64,000 nucleotides of DNA from Roseomonas aeriglobus (lineage in GTDB: Bacteria > Pseudomonadota > Alphaproteobacteria > Sphingomonadales > Sphingomonadaceae): positions 806,001-870,000 of the forward strand of contig JAFHKN010000002.1 of NCBI GenBank assembly GCA_016937575.1, in the 5' to 3' direction. Made by a program: the position numbers and the translations under genes. The notes beneath the pieces were generated by a model. That model saw only the letters and a program-made list of their open reading frames with translations, searched no databases and was not told the origin of the DNA. Shown here piece by piece: positions 1 through 7,890 of the stretch; position 1 is the stretch's first letter, and each line of letters starts with the position of its first letter.

Positions 1-1866
1 GCGATCCCCGACGGCATCGTCCCCGATGCGCAGGGACGCCTGCCCGGCGACCACGAACATCGCCTGCGCGAGGAGCTGCGCTTCAGCCGGCTCGCAGGTC
101 GCCGCGCCGAGCTCGCGCTGACCATGCGCCATGCGGCGGGAATGGTCTTCCAGGAAGCGCATGCCGACCTCCTGACCGAGCCGCTGCAGCCGCAGCTGTT
201 CGGCCTCGCGCCAGTGCCGGACCGCGCCAACCGCACCCAGCTCGGGGCATACTACACCCCGCCCGGTCTCGCGCGGAACCTCGCCGACCTCGCCATCGCC
301 GACCACCTCCACAAGTCCCGGATCAAGATCGTCGATCCGGCATGCGGTTCCGGCATCTTCCTTTGCGAGGTCCTGCGTGCGCTCGAACGTCGGGGCTACC
401 AAGGCGCAGTCGAGCTGATCGGCCTCGACGTCTCCGCAAGCGCGATCGCCATGGCGAGGTTCGCGCTCGACCATGGGGGGTTCGCCGACCGGCCCGGCGT
501 TACCGCCACGGTCCGCGTCGCGGACTTCCTGCGCCTCGCCGACCGCCTGGACGCCGACATCGTCCTGATGAATCCGCCGTTCCTTGCGATGCCCGAGATG
601 GACGCCGACGTTCGCGAACGGCTCCAGCAGATCCTCGGCGATGCCTTCCGCTACCGTCCCGACCTCTCCATGGCGTTCACCTCGCTAGCCCAGCACCACC
701 TGCGCCCGGGCGGCACGTTAGCCACGCTGCTGCCGGCAGGGGCGCTGAGCCAGACCGGCGGCGTCAAGTGGCGGGATGGCCTTCTGCGCGGCAACGAGGT
801 CGAGCTCATCGCGGTCCTCGGCGAGCACGGCCTGTTCCGCGACGCCATCGTCAACATCGCGGCGCTCGTCCTCCGCAAGAGCGAGCAGCCGGCCGAGTCC
901 GCACCAACCATGCTGTGGGCCAGCCAGAAGCGCGGCGCGAGCAGCGCGGCACTGCGGCGACTGCGACGCTGGACGACTGGCAACCGCAACGCCGAGCGCA
1001 CAATCGACTGGTCCATCTATCCCACCTCGCAGCGTATGCTCGCCGAGCGGGACGACTGGACGCCGCGCCCCTACAGCCTGGGCGAGCTGCCGGAACGGCT
1101 CGCCAGCACCCCCGGCATCGCCGCCGTCGAGGATCTCTTCCACGTCGAACTCGGCGTGCGCGCAGGCACGGTCGGCGCCACGCTGCAGATCGAGAGCGAT
1201 GAATACGAGCGACTTCCGGCGAAGGAGCGCCGCCTGTTCCGGCCCGTCGCCGAGACTCGTTCGATCAGGAACGGCCGCATCCAGCCGATCACCTGGATCT
1301 TCTATCCCGACGAGCCGATGACCTCCACGCAGATTCAGCGCGCGGCTCCCACGTTCCACGCCCGGTACCTGGCGCAGCTGGGCGTGGCGGATGGCGATCG
1401 GATCGACCTCGACCGCGCGCGCCGCGAAACCAACCTCGCGCGTCGCCCTCGGCTGGTCGCTCGCGCCTTCATCGGACCCGACAGCTTCGCGGTCGACGGG
1501 GACGGATCCTTCGTCGTCGTGCAGGGCTATTCCTGGATTCCCAAGCAGCCGGTCGTCGGCGCACCGTTCGACACCGCCGAACTCCTGCAGGACTACGCGT
1601 TCCTGCTAAACTCGCGCCTGTTCTTCGCCCTCCTGCGCGAAAACGGCCGCATCGTCGGCGGCGGCCAGGTGGATGGCGCCAAGAACCAGGTCCGCCGCGT
1701 GCCGCTTCCCGATCTGGGCGCCATGTATCTCGAGACGCCCGAACTCCTCGATCAGGCACGTGAGCTGCGCCAGCTGGATCAGTCCGAACGGCCTTCCGCG
1801 CAGATGCTGGATGCCTTCACGGCCGCCGCCTACCGGACCAGCTTGGAAGAATGGTCGCTTCCATGA
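1..1866 (+). CDS. N6-adenine DNA methyltransferase (Eco57I/type I M-like), 5' end outside window
   Basis: The reading frame is open from base 1 with no start codon, so the gene begins left of the window. The first ATG in frame is at 124. The SAM-binding motif DPACGSGIF lies about 107 codons into the visible part, and the catalytic NPPF motif of gamma-class N6-adenine methylases follows about 80 residues later. The C-terminal half is long and could hold a target recognition region; it shows no nuclease motif that I recognise. The next gene overlaps it by ATGA, so the two are translationally coupled. This suggests a restriction or other defence module. Which system it belongs to cannot be told from this fragment. 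Confidence 0.85.
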   Translation, partial: AIPDGIVPDAQGRLPGDHEHRLREELRFSRLAGRRAELALTMRHAAGMVFQEAHADLLTEPLQPQLFGLAPVPDRANRTQLGAYYTPPGLARNLADLAIADHLHKSRIKIVDPACGSGIFLCEVLRALERRGYQGAVELIGLDVSASAIAMARFALDHGGFADRPGVTATVRVADFLRLADRLDADIVLMNPPFLAMPEMDADVRERLQQILGDAFRYRPDLSMAFTSLAQHHLRPGGTLATLLPAGALSQTGGVKWRDGLLRGNEVELIAVLGEHGLFRDAIVNIAALVLRKSEQPAESAPTMLWASQKRGASSAALRRLRRWTTGNRNAERTIDWSIYPTSQRMLAERDDWTPRPYSLGELPERLASTPGIAAVEDLFHVELGVRAGTVGATLQIESDEYERLPAKERRLFRPVAETRSIRNGRIQPITWIFYPDEPMTSTQIQRAAPTFHARYLAQLGVADGDRIDLDRARRETNLARRPRLVARAFIGPDSFAVDGDGSFVVVQGYSWIPKQPVVGAPFDTAELLQDYAFLLNSRLFFALLRENGRIVGGGQVDGAKNQVRRVPLPDLGAMYLETPELLDQARELRQLDQSERPSAQMLDAFTAAAYRTSLEEWSLP

Positions 1867-2633
1867 GCCGGCCGCTGGTGCGCGCCCAGCCGACGATCGA
1901 AAGCCGGCTGCGGAGACTCGAACAGAAGCTCAACGACGAGCTCGGCTTCCGAGACCAGCGGCTTCGCTTCATTAAGATCGCGACCAGGAACGGTCCCACC
2001 ACATGGGTCCTGCGCAATCAGACGAACGAGGCGGCCGGCGTGACCCTGCCGCAGGGCAGCGCCGCGGAACTCGCTCCCGCTGCCGGCGACGACTCCATCC
2101 TCTACTTCGGCTACAACGAGCAATGGCAACCCGCGCGCGGGCGAGACCAGATCGAGTTCGCATCCAGCAACCTGCGCTTCGTGATCGCCGGCGTCGAAGC
2201 CATGCCCGACCTGCGCTTCCGTCTCGAATGGGCGGGCGCGAAGACGGAGGGCGGCGCCATCGGCTATCCCGGCCGAGGCGCGGCGCATCCGCACTGGCAG
2301 TTCGACGTCGACGCGGGCTGGCTGGACTCCTCGATACCAGCACCCGGCGCAGGCGAGCCGATCGAGATCGACCTGGAGCCCGAGGCGGAAGAGATTGATC
2401 TGGAAGACGGCGACGTGATCGCCGTCGCCGCACCCCAGCCGCGTATCGCAGCAACGCTAGCGGGGTTTCACCACCTGCACCTGCCCGCGCGCACTATGTG
2501 GCATGACCTGCTCTGCGTGATGCCCGACATGGCCGCTCCTCAGCAGCATACGCCGGGGTCGGAAGACGAGATCGACAGGTGGGTGATCTCGGCGCTTCGC
2601 TATCTCCGTTCCGAGTTCCAGGCCTATCTGTGA
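1863..2633 (+). CDS. Unknown protein coupled to the DNA methylase
   Basis: A 256-residue protein starts at the ATG that overlaps the methylase stop (ATGA); an in-frame ATG at 1851 is less likely. I recognise no family. The N-terminus is basic and helical, the middle is beta-rich, and an acidic stretch follows at about residues 165-190 (runs of Glu and Asp). The C-terminus is helical and ends in YLRSEFQAYL. No nuclease, helicase or ATPase motif is visible. Tight coupling to a DNA methylase makes a role in the same defence or modification unit likely, but that is inference from position only. Confidence 0.7.
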   Translation: MSRPLVRAQPTIESRLRRLEQKLNDELGFRDQRLRFIKIATRNGPTTWVLRNQTNEAAGVTLPQGSAAELAPAAGDDSILYFGYNEQWQPARGRDQIEFASSNLRFVIAGVEAMPDLRFRLEWAGAKTEGGAIGYPGRGAAHPHWQFDVDAGWLDSSIPAPGAGEPIEIDLEPEAEEIDLEDGDVIAVAAPQPRIAATLAGFHHLHLPARTMWHDLLCVMPDMAAPQQHTPGSEDEIDRWVISALRYLRSEFQAYL

Positions 2634-2801
2634 TGCCGAGCGCGAGCGCCTCTCGCGCGAACCGCTCGGAAAGATTCGGGATATAGTTGGAATCGACGCG
2701 CGCAACGAACCAGACGCTGCCGGACGCCCGGGCTTGTGGAAGGCGAGGGCGTCGCCCGGCCGGGCGGCCGGCGGGGTGCAAGCCGCCGGCCAACCGGAGC
2801 G

Positions 2802-3639
2802 TCAGAACCAGGCCTGCACCGCCATCACCCATGACGAGACGGTGGAGACCGCGGGCTCCAGCGCCCCGAGGATCTCGTCCTGGTGTTCGACGGCGTATTT
2901 GAACATCAGCCCGCCAGCGGCCGCCAGCGGCCGCCACCGCGCCGCCGACCAATTTTCCAGGCGCATCGGCGGCCTGCTGCTTCACCCACGCCATGAACCG
3001 GCGGAAGCGGGTTTCGGCGCGTGCCAGCTTGTCGGCATCGGCGTCGTTCTCCCTGCCGGGCTTCGCCAGTTCGGACCGGACATCGTCGATGCTCTCCTGA
3101 ACGGCGTTGAGGTCGATCTCGCCCTCGACGTCCTCCGGTGGACGGTTGTGGCCGATGCCCGCCACGCCGCCGTTATCGTCCTCGCGCAGCTTGAGCAGCG
3201 CCGACACATGACCCTCGATCCGGTCAAGCTGCTCGCCAAGGGCGGCCAGCCGATCCGCAAGCGGCTCGGGTGCCGGACCGCCGTCCAGTTCCAGACCGCC
3301 GTCCAGATCCATGTCCGGATCCTCATAGTCGTCGGGCTGGACGCGGCCATCGGACGGGGCCCAATCATATATGCCGTCCGACTGGATCTCGTCGACCGCC
3401 TCCTCGATCTCGCCCTGCTCGGCCTCCGGAAAGGTCGAGCTGATCTGATCCAGCGCGTCGTATGGCCCGCCCCAGATGTATTGATATCCGCCCTCGGCGC
3501 TCTCGTGCGGGGTATGCTCGGCCGGATCCTCGAAGTTGTCGCGGAACCACTCCACCATGGCCTCGACGCGCTCTTCGCGCTCGAGCCCGCCGAGCGACGG
3601 CGGGGCGGACGCGTCCTTCAGTTCCAGCCCCGAGCTCAT
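2802..3639 (-). pseudogene. GIGHNRPPE-motif protein disrupted by a 10-bp tandem duplication
   Basis: The start ATG overlaps the stop of the MerR gene (ATGA), so the two form an operon. The first ~240 residues are acidic, with a coiled-coil-like part and the motif GIGHNRPPE, which I associate with alphaproteobacterial accessory-element proteins of unknown function. At 2911-2930 the unit CCGCCAGCGG occurs twice. With both copies the frame runs into a low-quality tail (arginine, glycine and proline rich) that ends only at 2494. With one copy removed the frame becomes AAAGGLMFKYAVEHQDE and ends naturally in VMAVQAWF at a TGA at 2802. The intact gene therefore probably has one copy, and this allele is frameshifted. 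Confidence 0.7.
2911..2930. repeat. 10-bp tandem duplication causing a frameshift
   Basis: Two identical adjacent copies of CCGCCAGCGG, followed by the related CCGCCACCGC. A 10-bp step changes the reading frame of the minus-strand gene. Slipped-strand gain or loss of one copy would switch that gene off or on. Confidence 0.85.
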
Positions 3640-4055
3640 CTGGGATCACCGCCCTTCGCGTCGTCGCCGAACGCCTCCAGGATGCGGCAGTCGCCCACGG
3701 TGCCGCCGGCGCAGTTCGAGATGATTGCGGAGAGCTCCCGTCGCAGACCGCGCAGGTCTGCGATCTTGCGATCGACGTCGGCCAGGTGCTTCGACGCGAT
3801 CGCGTCGATCGTGTCGCACGATCGATCCCGCTGGCGCGCAAGGTCCAGCATCGCCCTGATCTCCTCGAGCGTGAATCCCAGGTCGCGCGTCTTCCGGATA
3901 AAGCGCAGCCTGTCGAGGTCGCCTGTCGAATATGACCGGTAGTTGCCACCGGTCCTGGCTGGCGGCGCGATCAGGCCCGCCCGCTCGTAATAGCGAATCG
4001 TCTCCACCTTCACGCCGGTAGCTGCCGCCAGTCGTCCGATCGTCAGGTCCGCCAC
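3636..4055 (-). CDS. MerR-family metal-responsive regulator
   Basis: A 139-residue regulator. The GTG start at 4055 gives the usual MerR beginning (VADLTIGRLAAATGVKVETI) with the N-terminal winged HTH and RYYERAGLI. The dimerisation helix follows. Three cysteines are placed as in metal sensors: one in SCDTID before the long helix and two in the C-terminal loop (NCAGGTVGDC). This fits a soft-metal sensor such as Hg, Pb, Cd or Zn, but the metal cannot be named. Upstream on the other strand lies a MerR-type promoter with a long spacer, driving what is now a broken CDF exporter. Confidence 0.9.
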   Translation of the reverse strand: MADLTIGRLAAATGVKVETIRYYERAGLIAPPARTGGNYRSYSTGDLDRLRFIRKTRDLGFTLEEIRAMLDLARQRDRSCDTIDAIASKHLADVDRKIADLRGLRRELSAIISNCAGGTVGDCRILEAFGDDAKGGDPR

Positions 4056-4063
4056 GAAACTCC

Positions 4064-4094
4064 TTGAGTCTCTAGTTGCTACAGGGTCCATATA
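4064..4094 (+). promoter_or_regulatory. MerR-type operator/promoter of the CDF remnant
   Basis: The -35 is TTGAGT (4064-4069) and the -10 is CATATA (4089-4094). The spacer is 19 bp, the length that MerR regulators untwist. The imperfect dyad GTCTCTAG / CTACAGGGTC lies between them. It faces the CDF remnant and overlaps the upstream region of the divergent merR gene. Confidence 0.6.
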
Positions 4095-4152
4095 CCCATC
4101 CACGTCGAGTCGCACGAGGTGGAAATGGCCTGGAGCAGCTGCGCGTCGGGGC

Positions 4153-4695
4153 ATGCTGACCGTGGCCGCGATCGGCCTCGTCGTGAACCTCATCTCCATG
4201 CGGCTGCTCACCGCCGGCAAGGACGGCAGCTTCAACGTAAAGGGCGCCTATCTCGAGGTGTGGGCGGACATGATCGGCTCGGTCGGCGTCATCATCGGCG
4301 CGCTGGCGATTAAGTTCACCGGCTGGACGTGGATCGACCCGATCGTCGCCGTGGCGATCGGCTTGTGGGTGCTGCCGCGGACCTGGGTCCTGCTGCGCGA
4401 CACGACGAACGTGCTGCTCGAGGGCGTGCCGTCGGGCCTGCGGCTGGTCGAGGTGCGGGCGGCGGTCTCGGCCGTCCCCGGCGTCGCGGGGCTCCACGAC
4501 CTGCACGTCTAGTCGATGTCCAACGACGACGTCAGCTGCACCATGCACGTCACGCTGGCGCCGGGCGCGGATGCCGACACCGTCCGCAAGGCCGTCGCCG
4601 AGCTGATCGACGAGCGGTTCTGCATCGAGCACGCGACGATCCAGACCGAGGGACCGGGAGAGGCGTGCGGGGAGAGCGAGCACCTCCATAGCTGA
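4153..4695 (+). pseudogene. Truncated CDF (CzcD-like) metal exporter with internal amber stop
   Basis: The encoded product matches the C-terminal half of cation diffusion facilitators. It has membrane helices (LTVAAIGLVVNLISM; VGVIIGALAIKFTGW; IDPIVAVAIGLWVL) and a cytoplasmic domain. The N-terminal helices, with the first metal-binding site, are missing; the junction lies at about 4100-4150, just after the promoter. At 4510-4512 the frame hits TAG exactly where the family has Trp (LHDLHVWSMS), and then continues in frame as SMSNDDVS to FCIEHATIQTE and a TGA at 4695. A TGG to TAG change is the simplest explanation. The exporter is very likely non-functional. Confidence 0.85.
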
Positions 4696-4912
4696 CGACG
4701 AGAACCCGCCGGCGGCGCGGCGGGCGCCGCGCCGGTGGACGGACGAGGACGACGCCGAACTCCGCGTCCGCCTCGAGGCGCGCCAGCAGACGGCGCAGAT
4801 CGCCCGGGAGATGGGAAGGACGATCGACGGCCTGCGAGGCCGGGCGCAGGTGCTGGGGCTCACCCTCACGCCGTCGCAGCGGCCGTGGCGGTCGTATCCG
4901 CGGCGCAGGTGA
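4688..4912 (+). CDS. Small SANT/Myb-like HTH protein, start codon apparently ATA
   Basis: A 74-codon frame overlaps the end of the CDF remnant. Its core RRWTDEDDAELRVRLEAR, followed by IAREMGRTIDGLRGRAQVLGL, resembles a SANT/Myb-like or GcrA-like DNA-binding helix bundle: a conserved W, acidic residues, then a recognition helix with GRT. No ATG, GTG or TTG is found in frame before the domain. The codon at the natural start (before ADDEN) is ATA, which would be ATG after one G-to-A change. The gene may have lost its start, or may use a rare one. It ends one base before the convergent second merR gene. Confidence 0.5.
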   Translation: MADDENPPAARRAPRRWTDEDDAELRVRLEARQQTAQIAREMGRTIDGLRGRAQVLGLTLTPSQRPWRSYPRRR

Positions 4913-5305
4913 TCAGGGCTCGAAGGCGGTGATGATTGGGCAGGCCCCGGCGGAGCCGCCGGCACAGGCGTCTGCCAGCCGCGCCAGCGCCGCACGGGCG
5001 CCCTGGAGCTCCGCGATCCGGGCATCGAGCGCAGCCACCCGCGAGCGTGCCAACTCACGAGCCCGCGCCCTGTCATCGATCGCGTCCAGCTCGAGAAGCT
5101 CGCCGATCTCGTCCAATGTGAACCCGGCGCGCTGTGCCGAACGGATGAAGCGGAGGCGCCGGACGTCGGGCTCGCCATAGCTGCGGAACCCGCCGCCGCC
5201 CGGCCGTTCGGGCTCGCTCAGAAGACCGCGCCGCTGGTAGTATCGCACGGTCTCCACGCCCACTCCGCCGGCCTCCGCCAGCCTCGCGATCGTCATCCTC
5301 GACAT
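4913..5305 (-). CDS. MerR-family metal-responsive regulator (second)
   Basis: 130 residues starting at the ATG at 5305 (MSRMTIARLAEAGGVGVETV). The HTH is followed by RYYQRRGLL. The C-terminal metal loop DACAGGSAGACPII has the two cysteines typical of Zn, Pb or Hg sensors, but the third cysteine, before the dimer helix, is absent (LELDAIDD). It is divergent from the glutaredoxin-MauE gene and shares a MerR-type promoter with it, so it probably controls that gene. Confidence 0.9.
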   Translation of the reverse strand: MSRMTIARLAEAGGVGVETVRYYQRRGLLSEPERPGGGGFRSYGEPDVRRLRFIRSAQRAGFTLDEIGELLELDAIDDRARARELARSRVAALDARIAELQGARAALARLADACAGGSAGACPIITAFEP

Positions 5306-5311
5306 CGGCTC

Positions 5312-5342
5312 TTGACTCCGGACCATACTACGGACCCCATAT
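5312..5342 (+). promoter_or_regulatory. MerR-type operator/promoter of the glutaredoxin-MauE gene
   Basis: TTGACT (5312-5317) and CCATAT (5337-5342) are separated by 19 bp. The dyad CTCCGGAC / CTACGGACC lies between them, close to the classical mer operator layout. The downstream gene starts about 40 bp later. Confidence 0.7.
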
Positions 5343-5381
5343 GGGCCGGGTGCCGTTGAACCGCAAACCAGGAGCGCACCC

Positions 5382-6131
5382 GTGTCGACCCGTCCCACTG
5401 CCGTCCTTCACCGCATGGTGATGCCTGAACACACCTGTCCCTACGGGCTCAAGGCGCTGGACCTGCTCCGGCGCAAGGGCTTCGAGGTCGAGGACCATCA
5501 CCTCACCACCCGCGCCGAGACCGACGCCTTCAAGACCGAGCATGGCGTGAAGACGACGCCGCAGGTGTTCATCGGCGGCGAGCGCATCGGCGGATACGAC
5601 GACCTGCGGCGGCACTTCGGGTTGCACGTCGCCGAACCCGGCGCCACCAGCTACCGTCCGGTCATCGCGCTCTTCGCCATGACCGCGCTGCTCGCGCTGG
5701 CAGCGAGCCATGCTGCCTTCGGCACGCCGGTCACGCTCCACGCGCTGCAATGGTTCGGCGGCTTCAGCATGGCCATCCTGGCTCTGCTCAAGCTGCAGGA
5801 CGTCGAGAAGTTCTCGACGATGTTCCTCAACTACGACCTGCTCGCCAAGCGCTGGGTCCCCTACGGCTACGTCTATCCGTTCGCCGAGGGCCTGGCCGGC
5901 GTCCTCATGGTGGCCGGGGCACTGGACTGGCTCTCGATCCCGATCGCGCTGTTCATCGGCACGGTCGGTGCCGTCTCGGTCTTCAAGGCGGTCTACATCG
6001 ACCGGCGCGAGCTGACGTGCGCATGCGTCGGCGGTTCGTCCAACGTGCCGCTCGGCTTCGTGTCGCTCACCGAGAACCTCGGCATGATCGCGATGGCAGT
6101 CTGGATGCTGACCGGCATGGGCGGAATGTAA
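5382..6131 (+). CDS. Glutaredoxin-MauE/DoxX-like membrane fusion protein
   Basis: 249 residues from a GTG start at 5382. Residues ~8-85 are a glutaredoxin with the CPYG active site and the cis-Pro region TTPQVFIGG. After a linker, four hydrophobic segments follow (ALFAMTALLALAASHAAF; LQWFGGFSMAILALLKL; FAEGLAGVLMVAGALDW; IPIALFIGTVGAVSVFKA), with the CACVGGSSNVPLGF motif of MauE/DoxX-type redox membrane proteins. It probably passes reducing equivalents across the membrane to thiol or metal-binding proteins. Being controlled by a MerR regulator, it should be metal-induced. The metal is unknown. Confidence 0.85.
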   Translation: MSTRPTAVLHRMVMPEHTCPYGLKALDLLRRKGFEVEDHHLTTRAETDAFKTEHGVKTTPQVFIGGERIGGYDDLRRHFGLHVAEPGATSYRPVIALFAMTALLALAASHAAFGTPVTLHALQWFGGFSMAILALLKLQDVEKFSTMFLNYDLLAKRWVPYGYVYPFAEGLAGVLMVAGALDWLSIPIALFIGTVGAVSVFKAVYIDRRELTCACVGGSSNVPLGFVSLTENLGMIAMAVWMLTGMGGM

Positions 6132-6138
6132 CGCCTGT

Positions 6139-6161
6139 GGGCGGTCGCAGCGCGGCCGCCC
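6139..6161. terminator. Hairpin between convergent genes
   Basis: GGGCGG-t-CGC and GCG-g-CCGCCC form a strong stem with a 3-base loop in the 36-bp gap between the fusion gene and copD. No T-run follows on either strand, so a simple intrinsic terminator is not proven. Confidence 0.4.
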
Positions 6162-6167
6162 GCACCG

Positions 6168-7091
6168 TCAACCGGTCGCCGCGCCCGGCTCCAGCGTGCC
6201 CAGCCATGCGACGAGCGCCAGAATTGCGATCCCCAGCATGGCCTCGAACGCCAAGCTCAGACGCAACGCGCCCAGCTCACGTTGGGCCGCGCCCGACGGC
6301 GCGACCGAGCCAAGGGCAGGCGTCAGCCGGAAGCGGTTCAGCGATGCCAGCGCCACCATGGCGGCGAACGCGGCCAGCTTCGCCAGCAGCAGCTTGCCGT
6401 AGAGCGTGGAGAGCAGGCTGGGCAGGCCGTTCGGACCCACGATCAGCCAGCCGTTCACGACGCCAGTAAGGACGATGATCGCAACCGCCGCCATGCCCGT
6501 GCGCGAAAAGCCGTGAAGCGCGCGCCAGGACAGATCGAGATGTCCGGTGTCGATCCTCGCCGCCGGTCTGGCGACGAGCAGGAGGAGGCCCAGGAGCGAC
6601 CCCATCCAGACGGCGGCCGCCAGCAGGTGCGCGATGTCCGCGCCAAGGTGCAGGATGCCGATCGCGCCCTCGCTCATCGCGCCGTGACCGCCCCAGGCCA
6701 GCGTGGCGACCGCAAGCGCGAAGGCGGCCGCCGATGCCGCAACGGGCGCTCGGGACGATTCTCCGCGGATGGTCGACGCCGATCCGACCGCCAGGATCAG
6801 CGCCACCATCCGGATCGTCCAGGCGGCGCCGTAGGGCGTCTCGTCCACGACCATCGTCAACGTCTCGCGGTCGATCTCCGTCAGGGTCGTGCCCGCCATG
6901 GCGGCCGTCATGACGAGCAGGCCGCCGGCGGAAAGGAAGAGACCAAGGCCGCCGCAGGCGACGACCAACGTGCGCAGCGGCATTTTCCTTGCGGTCCCTG
7001 TCGGCGCGGTCAGCGTGAAGGCTGCCAGGCCGCATGCGAGCATCAGGTCGACGTAGAGCGCGAACCGGACGGCGACGGCCGCCCAGTCCAC
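6168..7091 (-). CDS. copD: Copper resistance membrane protein CopD
   Basis: 307 residues with eight or so hydrophobic helices, beginning at GTG 7091 (DWAAVAVRFALYVDLMLACG). The CopD signature is visible: helix-borne histidines in WGGHGAMSEG and LHLGADIAHLLAAAVWMGSL, and the later RFSRTGMAA-type helix (HGFSRTGMAAVAIIVLTGVVNG). CopD sits in the inner membrane and is thought to move copper with periplasmic CopC. It lies 2 bp downstream of copC, in the same transcription unit. Confidence 0.93.
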   Translation of the reverse strand: MDWAAVAVRFALYVDLMLACGLAAFTLTAPTGTARKMPLRTLVVACGGLGLFLSAGGLLVMTAAMAGTTLTEIDRETLTMVVDETPYGAAWTIRMVALILAVGSASTIRGESSRAPVAASAAAFALAVATLAWGGHGAMSEGAIGILHLGADIAHLLAAAVWMGSLLGLLLLVARPAARIDTGHLDLSWRALHGFSRTGMAAVAIIVLTGVVNGWLIVGPNGLPSLLSTLYGKLLLAKLAAFAAMVALASLNRFRLTPALGSVAPSGAAQRELGALRLSLAFEAMLGIAILALVAWLGTLEPGAATG

Positions 7092-7093
7092 CG

Positions 7094-7468
7094 TCAGGCG
7101 ACCTTGAAGGCGTAGCTGCCCTTCACCCGGTGCGTGTCGGCCGACACCCCGTGCCAGTCGAGCCGGTAGGTGCCCTTGGGCAAAGGCTTGGCCAGCGTGA
7201 TGACCATCGTCTTGCGGTCGGGGCTGACGCCGACCTTCGCGGGCATCTTCATCGGCGGGTGCGAGTCCATCCCGGGCATGCCCGTCATCACGATATCGGC
7301 ACCAGACAGCTTCGGCAGCAGCGCCTCGGAAAACGTCACCTGGACCCGCGCCGTTGGCGCGACCGTGGCGTTCGGCGCGGGGTTGGCCGACACCAGCTTG
7401 GGGTGGGCCATGGCGGGTGCCGTGATCGCCAAGAGGGCGGCAGCGGCGGCTACGGCTTGGAAACGCAT
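7094..7468 (-). CDS. copC: Periplasmic copper-binding protein CopC
   Basis: 124 residues. The ATG at 7468 has a GGAG box six bases upstream and gives a clean Sec signal peptide ending in PAMA, so that mature CopC begins with the copper-ligand His (HPKLVSANPAPNATV). The CopC beta-barrel follows, with VTFSEALLPKLSG, a Met-rich loop MTGMPGMDSHPPMKM, and the C-terminal DWHGVSADTHRVKGSYAF motif. It probably delivers copper to CopD. It is divergent from the CnrY-like gene. Confidence 0.95.
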   Translation of the reverse strand: MRFQAVAAAAALLAITAPAMAHPKLVSANPAPNATVAPTARVQVTFSEALLPKLSGADIVMTGMPGMDSHPPMKMPAKVGVSPDRKTMVITLAKPLPKGTYRLDWHGVSADTHRVKGSYAFKVA

Positions 7469-7602
7469 CTTCGACTCCATCGTGAAATCAGGGGGATCTT
7501 CGACCAATACGCGCGGCGCCGCTCGCCCCCTCGGGGCGGCGTCGCACTTCGCGACTGCGCCCATCGGCGAGGGCTGCTAGCAACCAGCCCGTATAAGACG
7601 GA

Positions 7603-7890
7603 ATGGAGAACCAGATGGACCTCGATCTCGATGCCGCGCTCCGCCGGGTCGCCGACGACGAGCATCCCGGGCTGCGCTCGATCGAGGCGGCCGTGTTCAA
7701 CCGCGTGCGGGCGAACCGGACGAGCGCGCGGACCGGCATCGGCGCCGTCGCGTTCGCCGCCGTCGGAGCGATCATGCTCGGGACCATGACCGCCGGCTCG
7801 GCGGCGTCGCCCGCGAGTGCCGCCCCCATCGATCCCTTCGGCGTGGCGAGCCCGCTCGCGCCGTCGACGCTGCTGCTCGCCGACCGATGA
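7603..7890 (+). CDS. CnrY/NccY-like anti-sigma factor
   Basis: A 95-residue single-span protein, the same length as classical CnrY. A short cytoplasmic helix (LDAALRRVADDEHPGL...EAAVFNRVRANR) is followed by one membrane helix (IGAVAFAAVGAIMLGTM) and a periplasmic tail with PFGVASPLAPSTLLL, similar in kind to the CnrY tail. It heads a three-gene cassette with a periplasmic sensor and an ECF sigma factor, which supports the call more than sequence alone. A second ATG at 7615 has a better Shine-Dalgarno (GGAG at 7606) and may be the true start. Confidence 0.7.
   Translation: MENQMDLDLDAALRRVADDEHPGLRSIEAAVFNRVRANRTSARTGIGAVAFAAVGAIMLGTMTAGSAASPASAAPIDPFGVASPLAPSTLLLADR

Noticed and set aside
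2494..3639. The full 381-codon frame of the GIGHN protein as the true gene
   Set aside because: The tail after the 10-bp duplication has shadow-like composition and overlaps the end of the gene on the other strand. The one-copy frame ends naturally at 2802.
6139..6161. Classical rho-independent terminator
   Set aside because: The stem is strong but no T-run follows on either strand, so it is listed only as a hairpin with low confidence.
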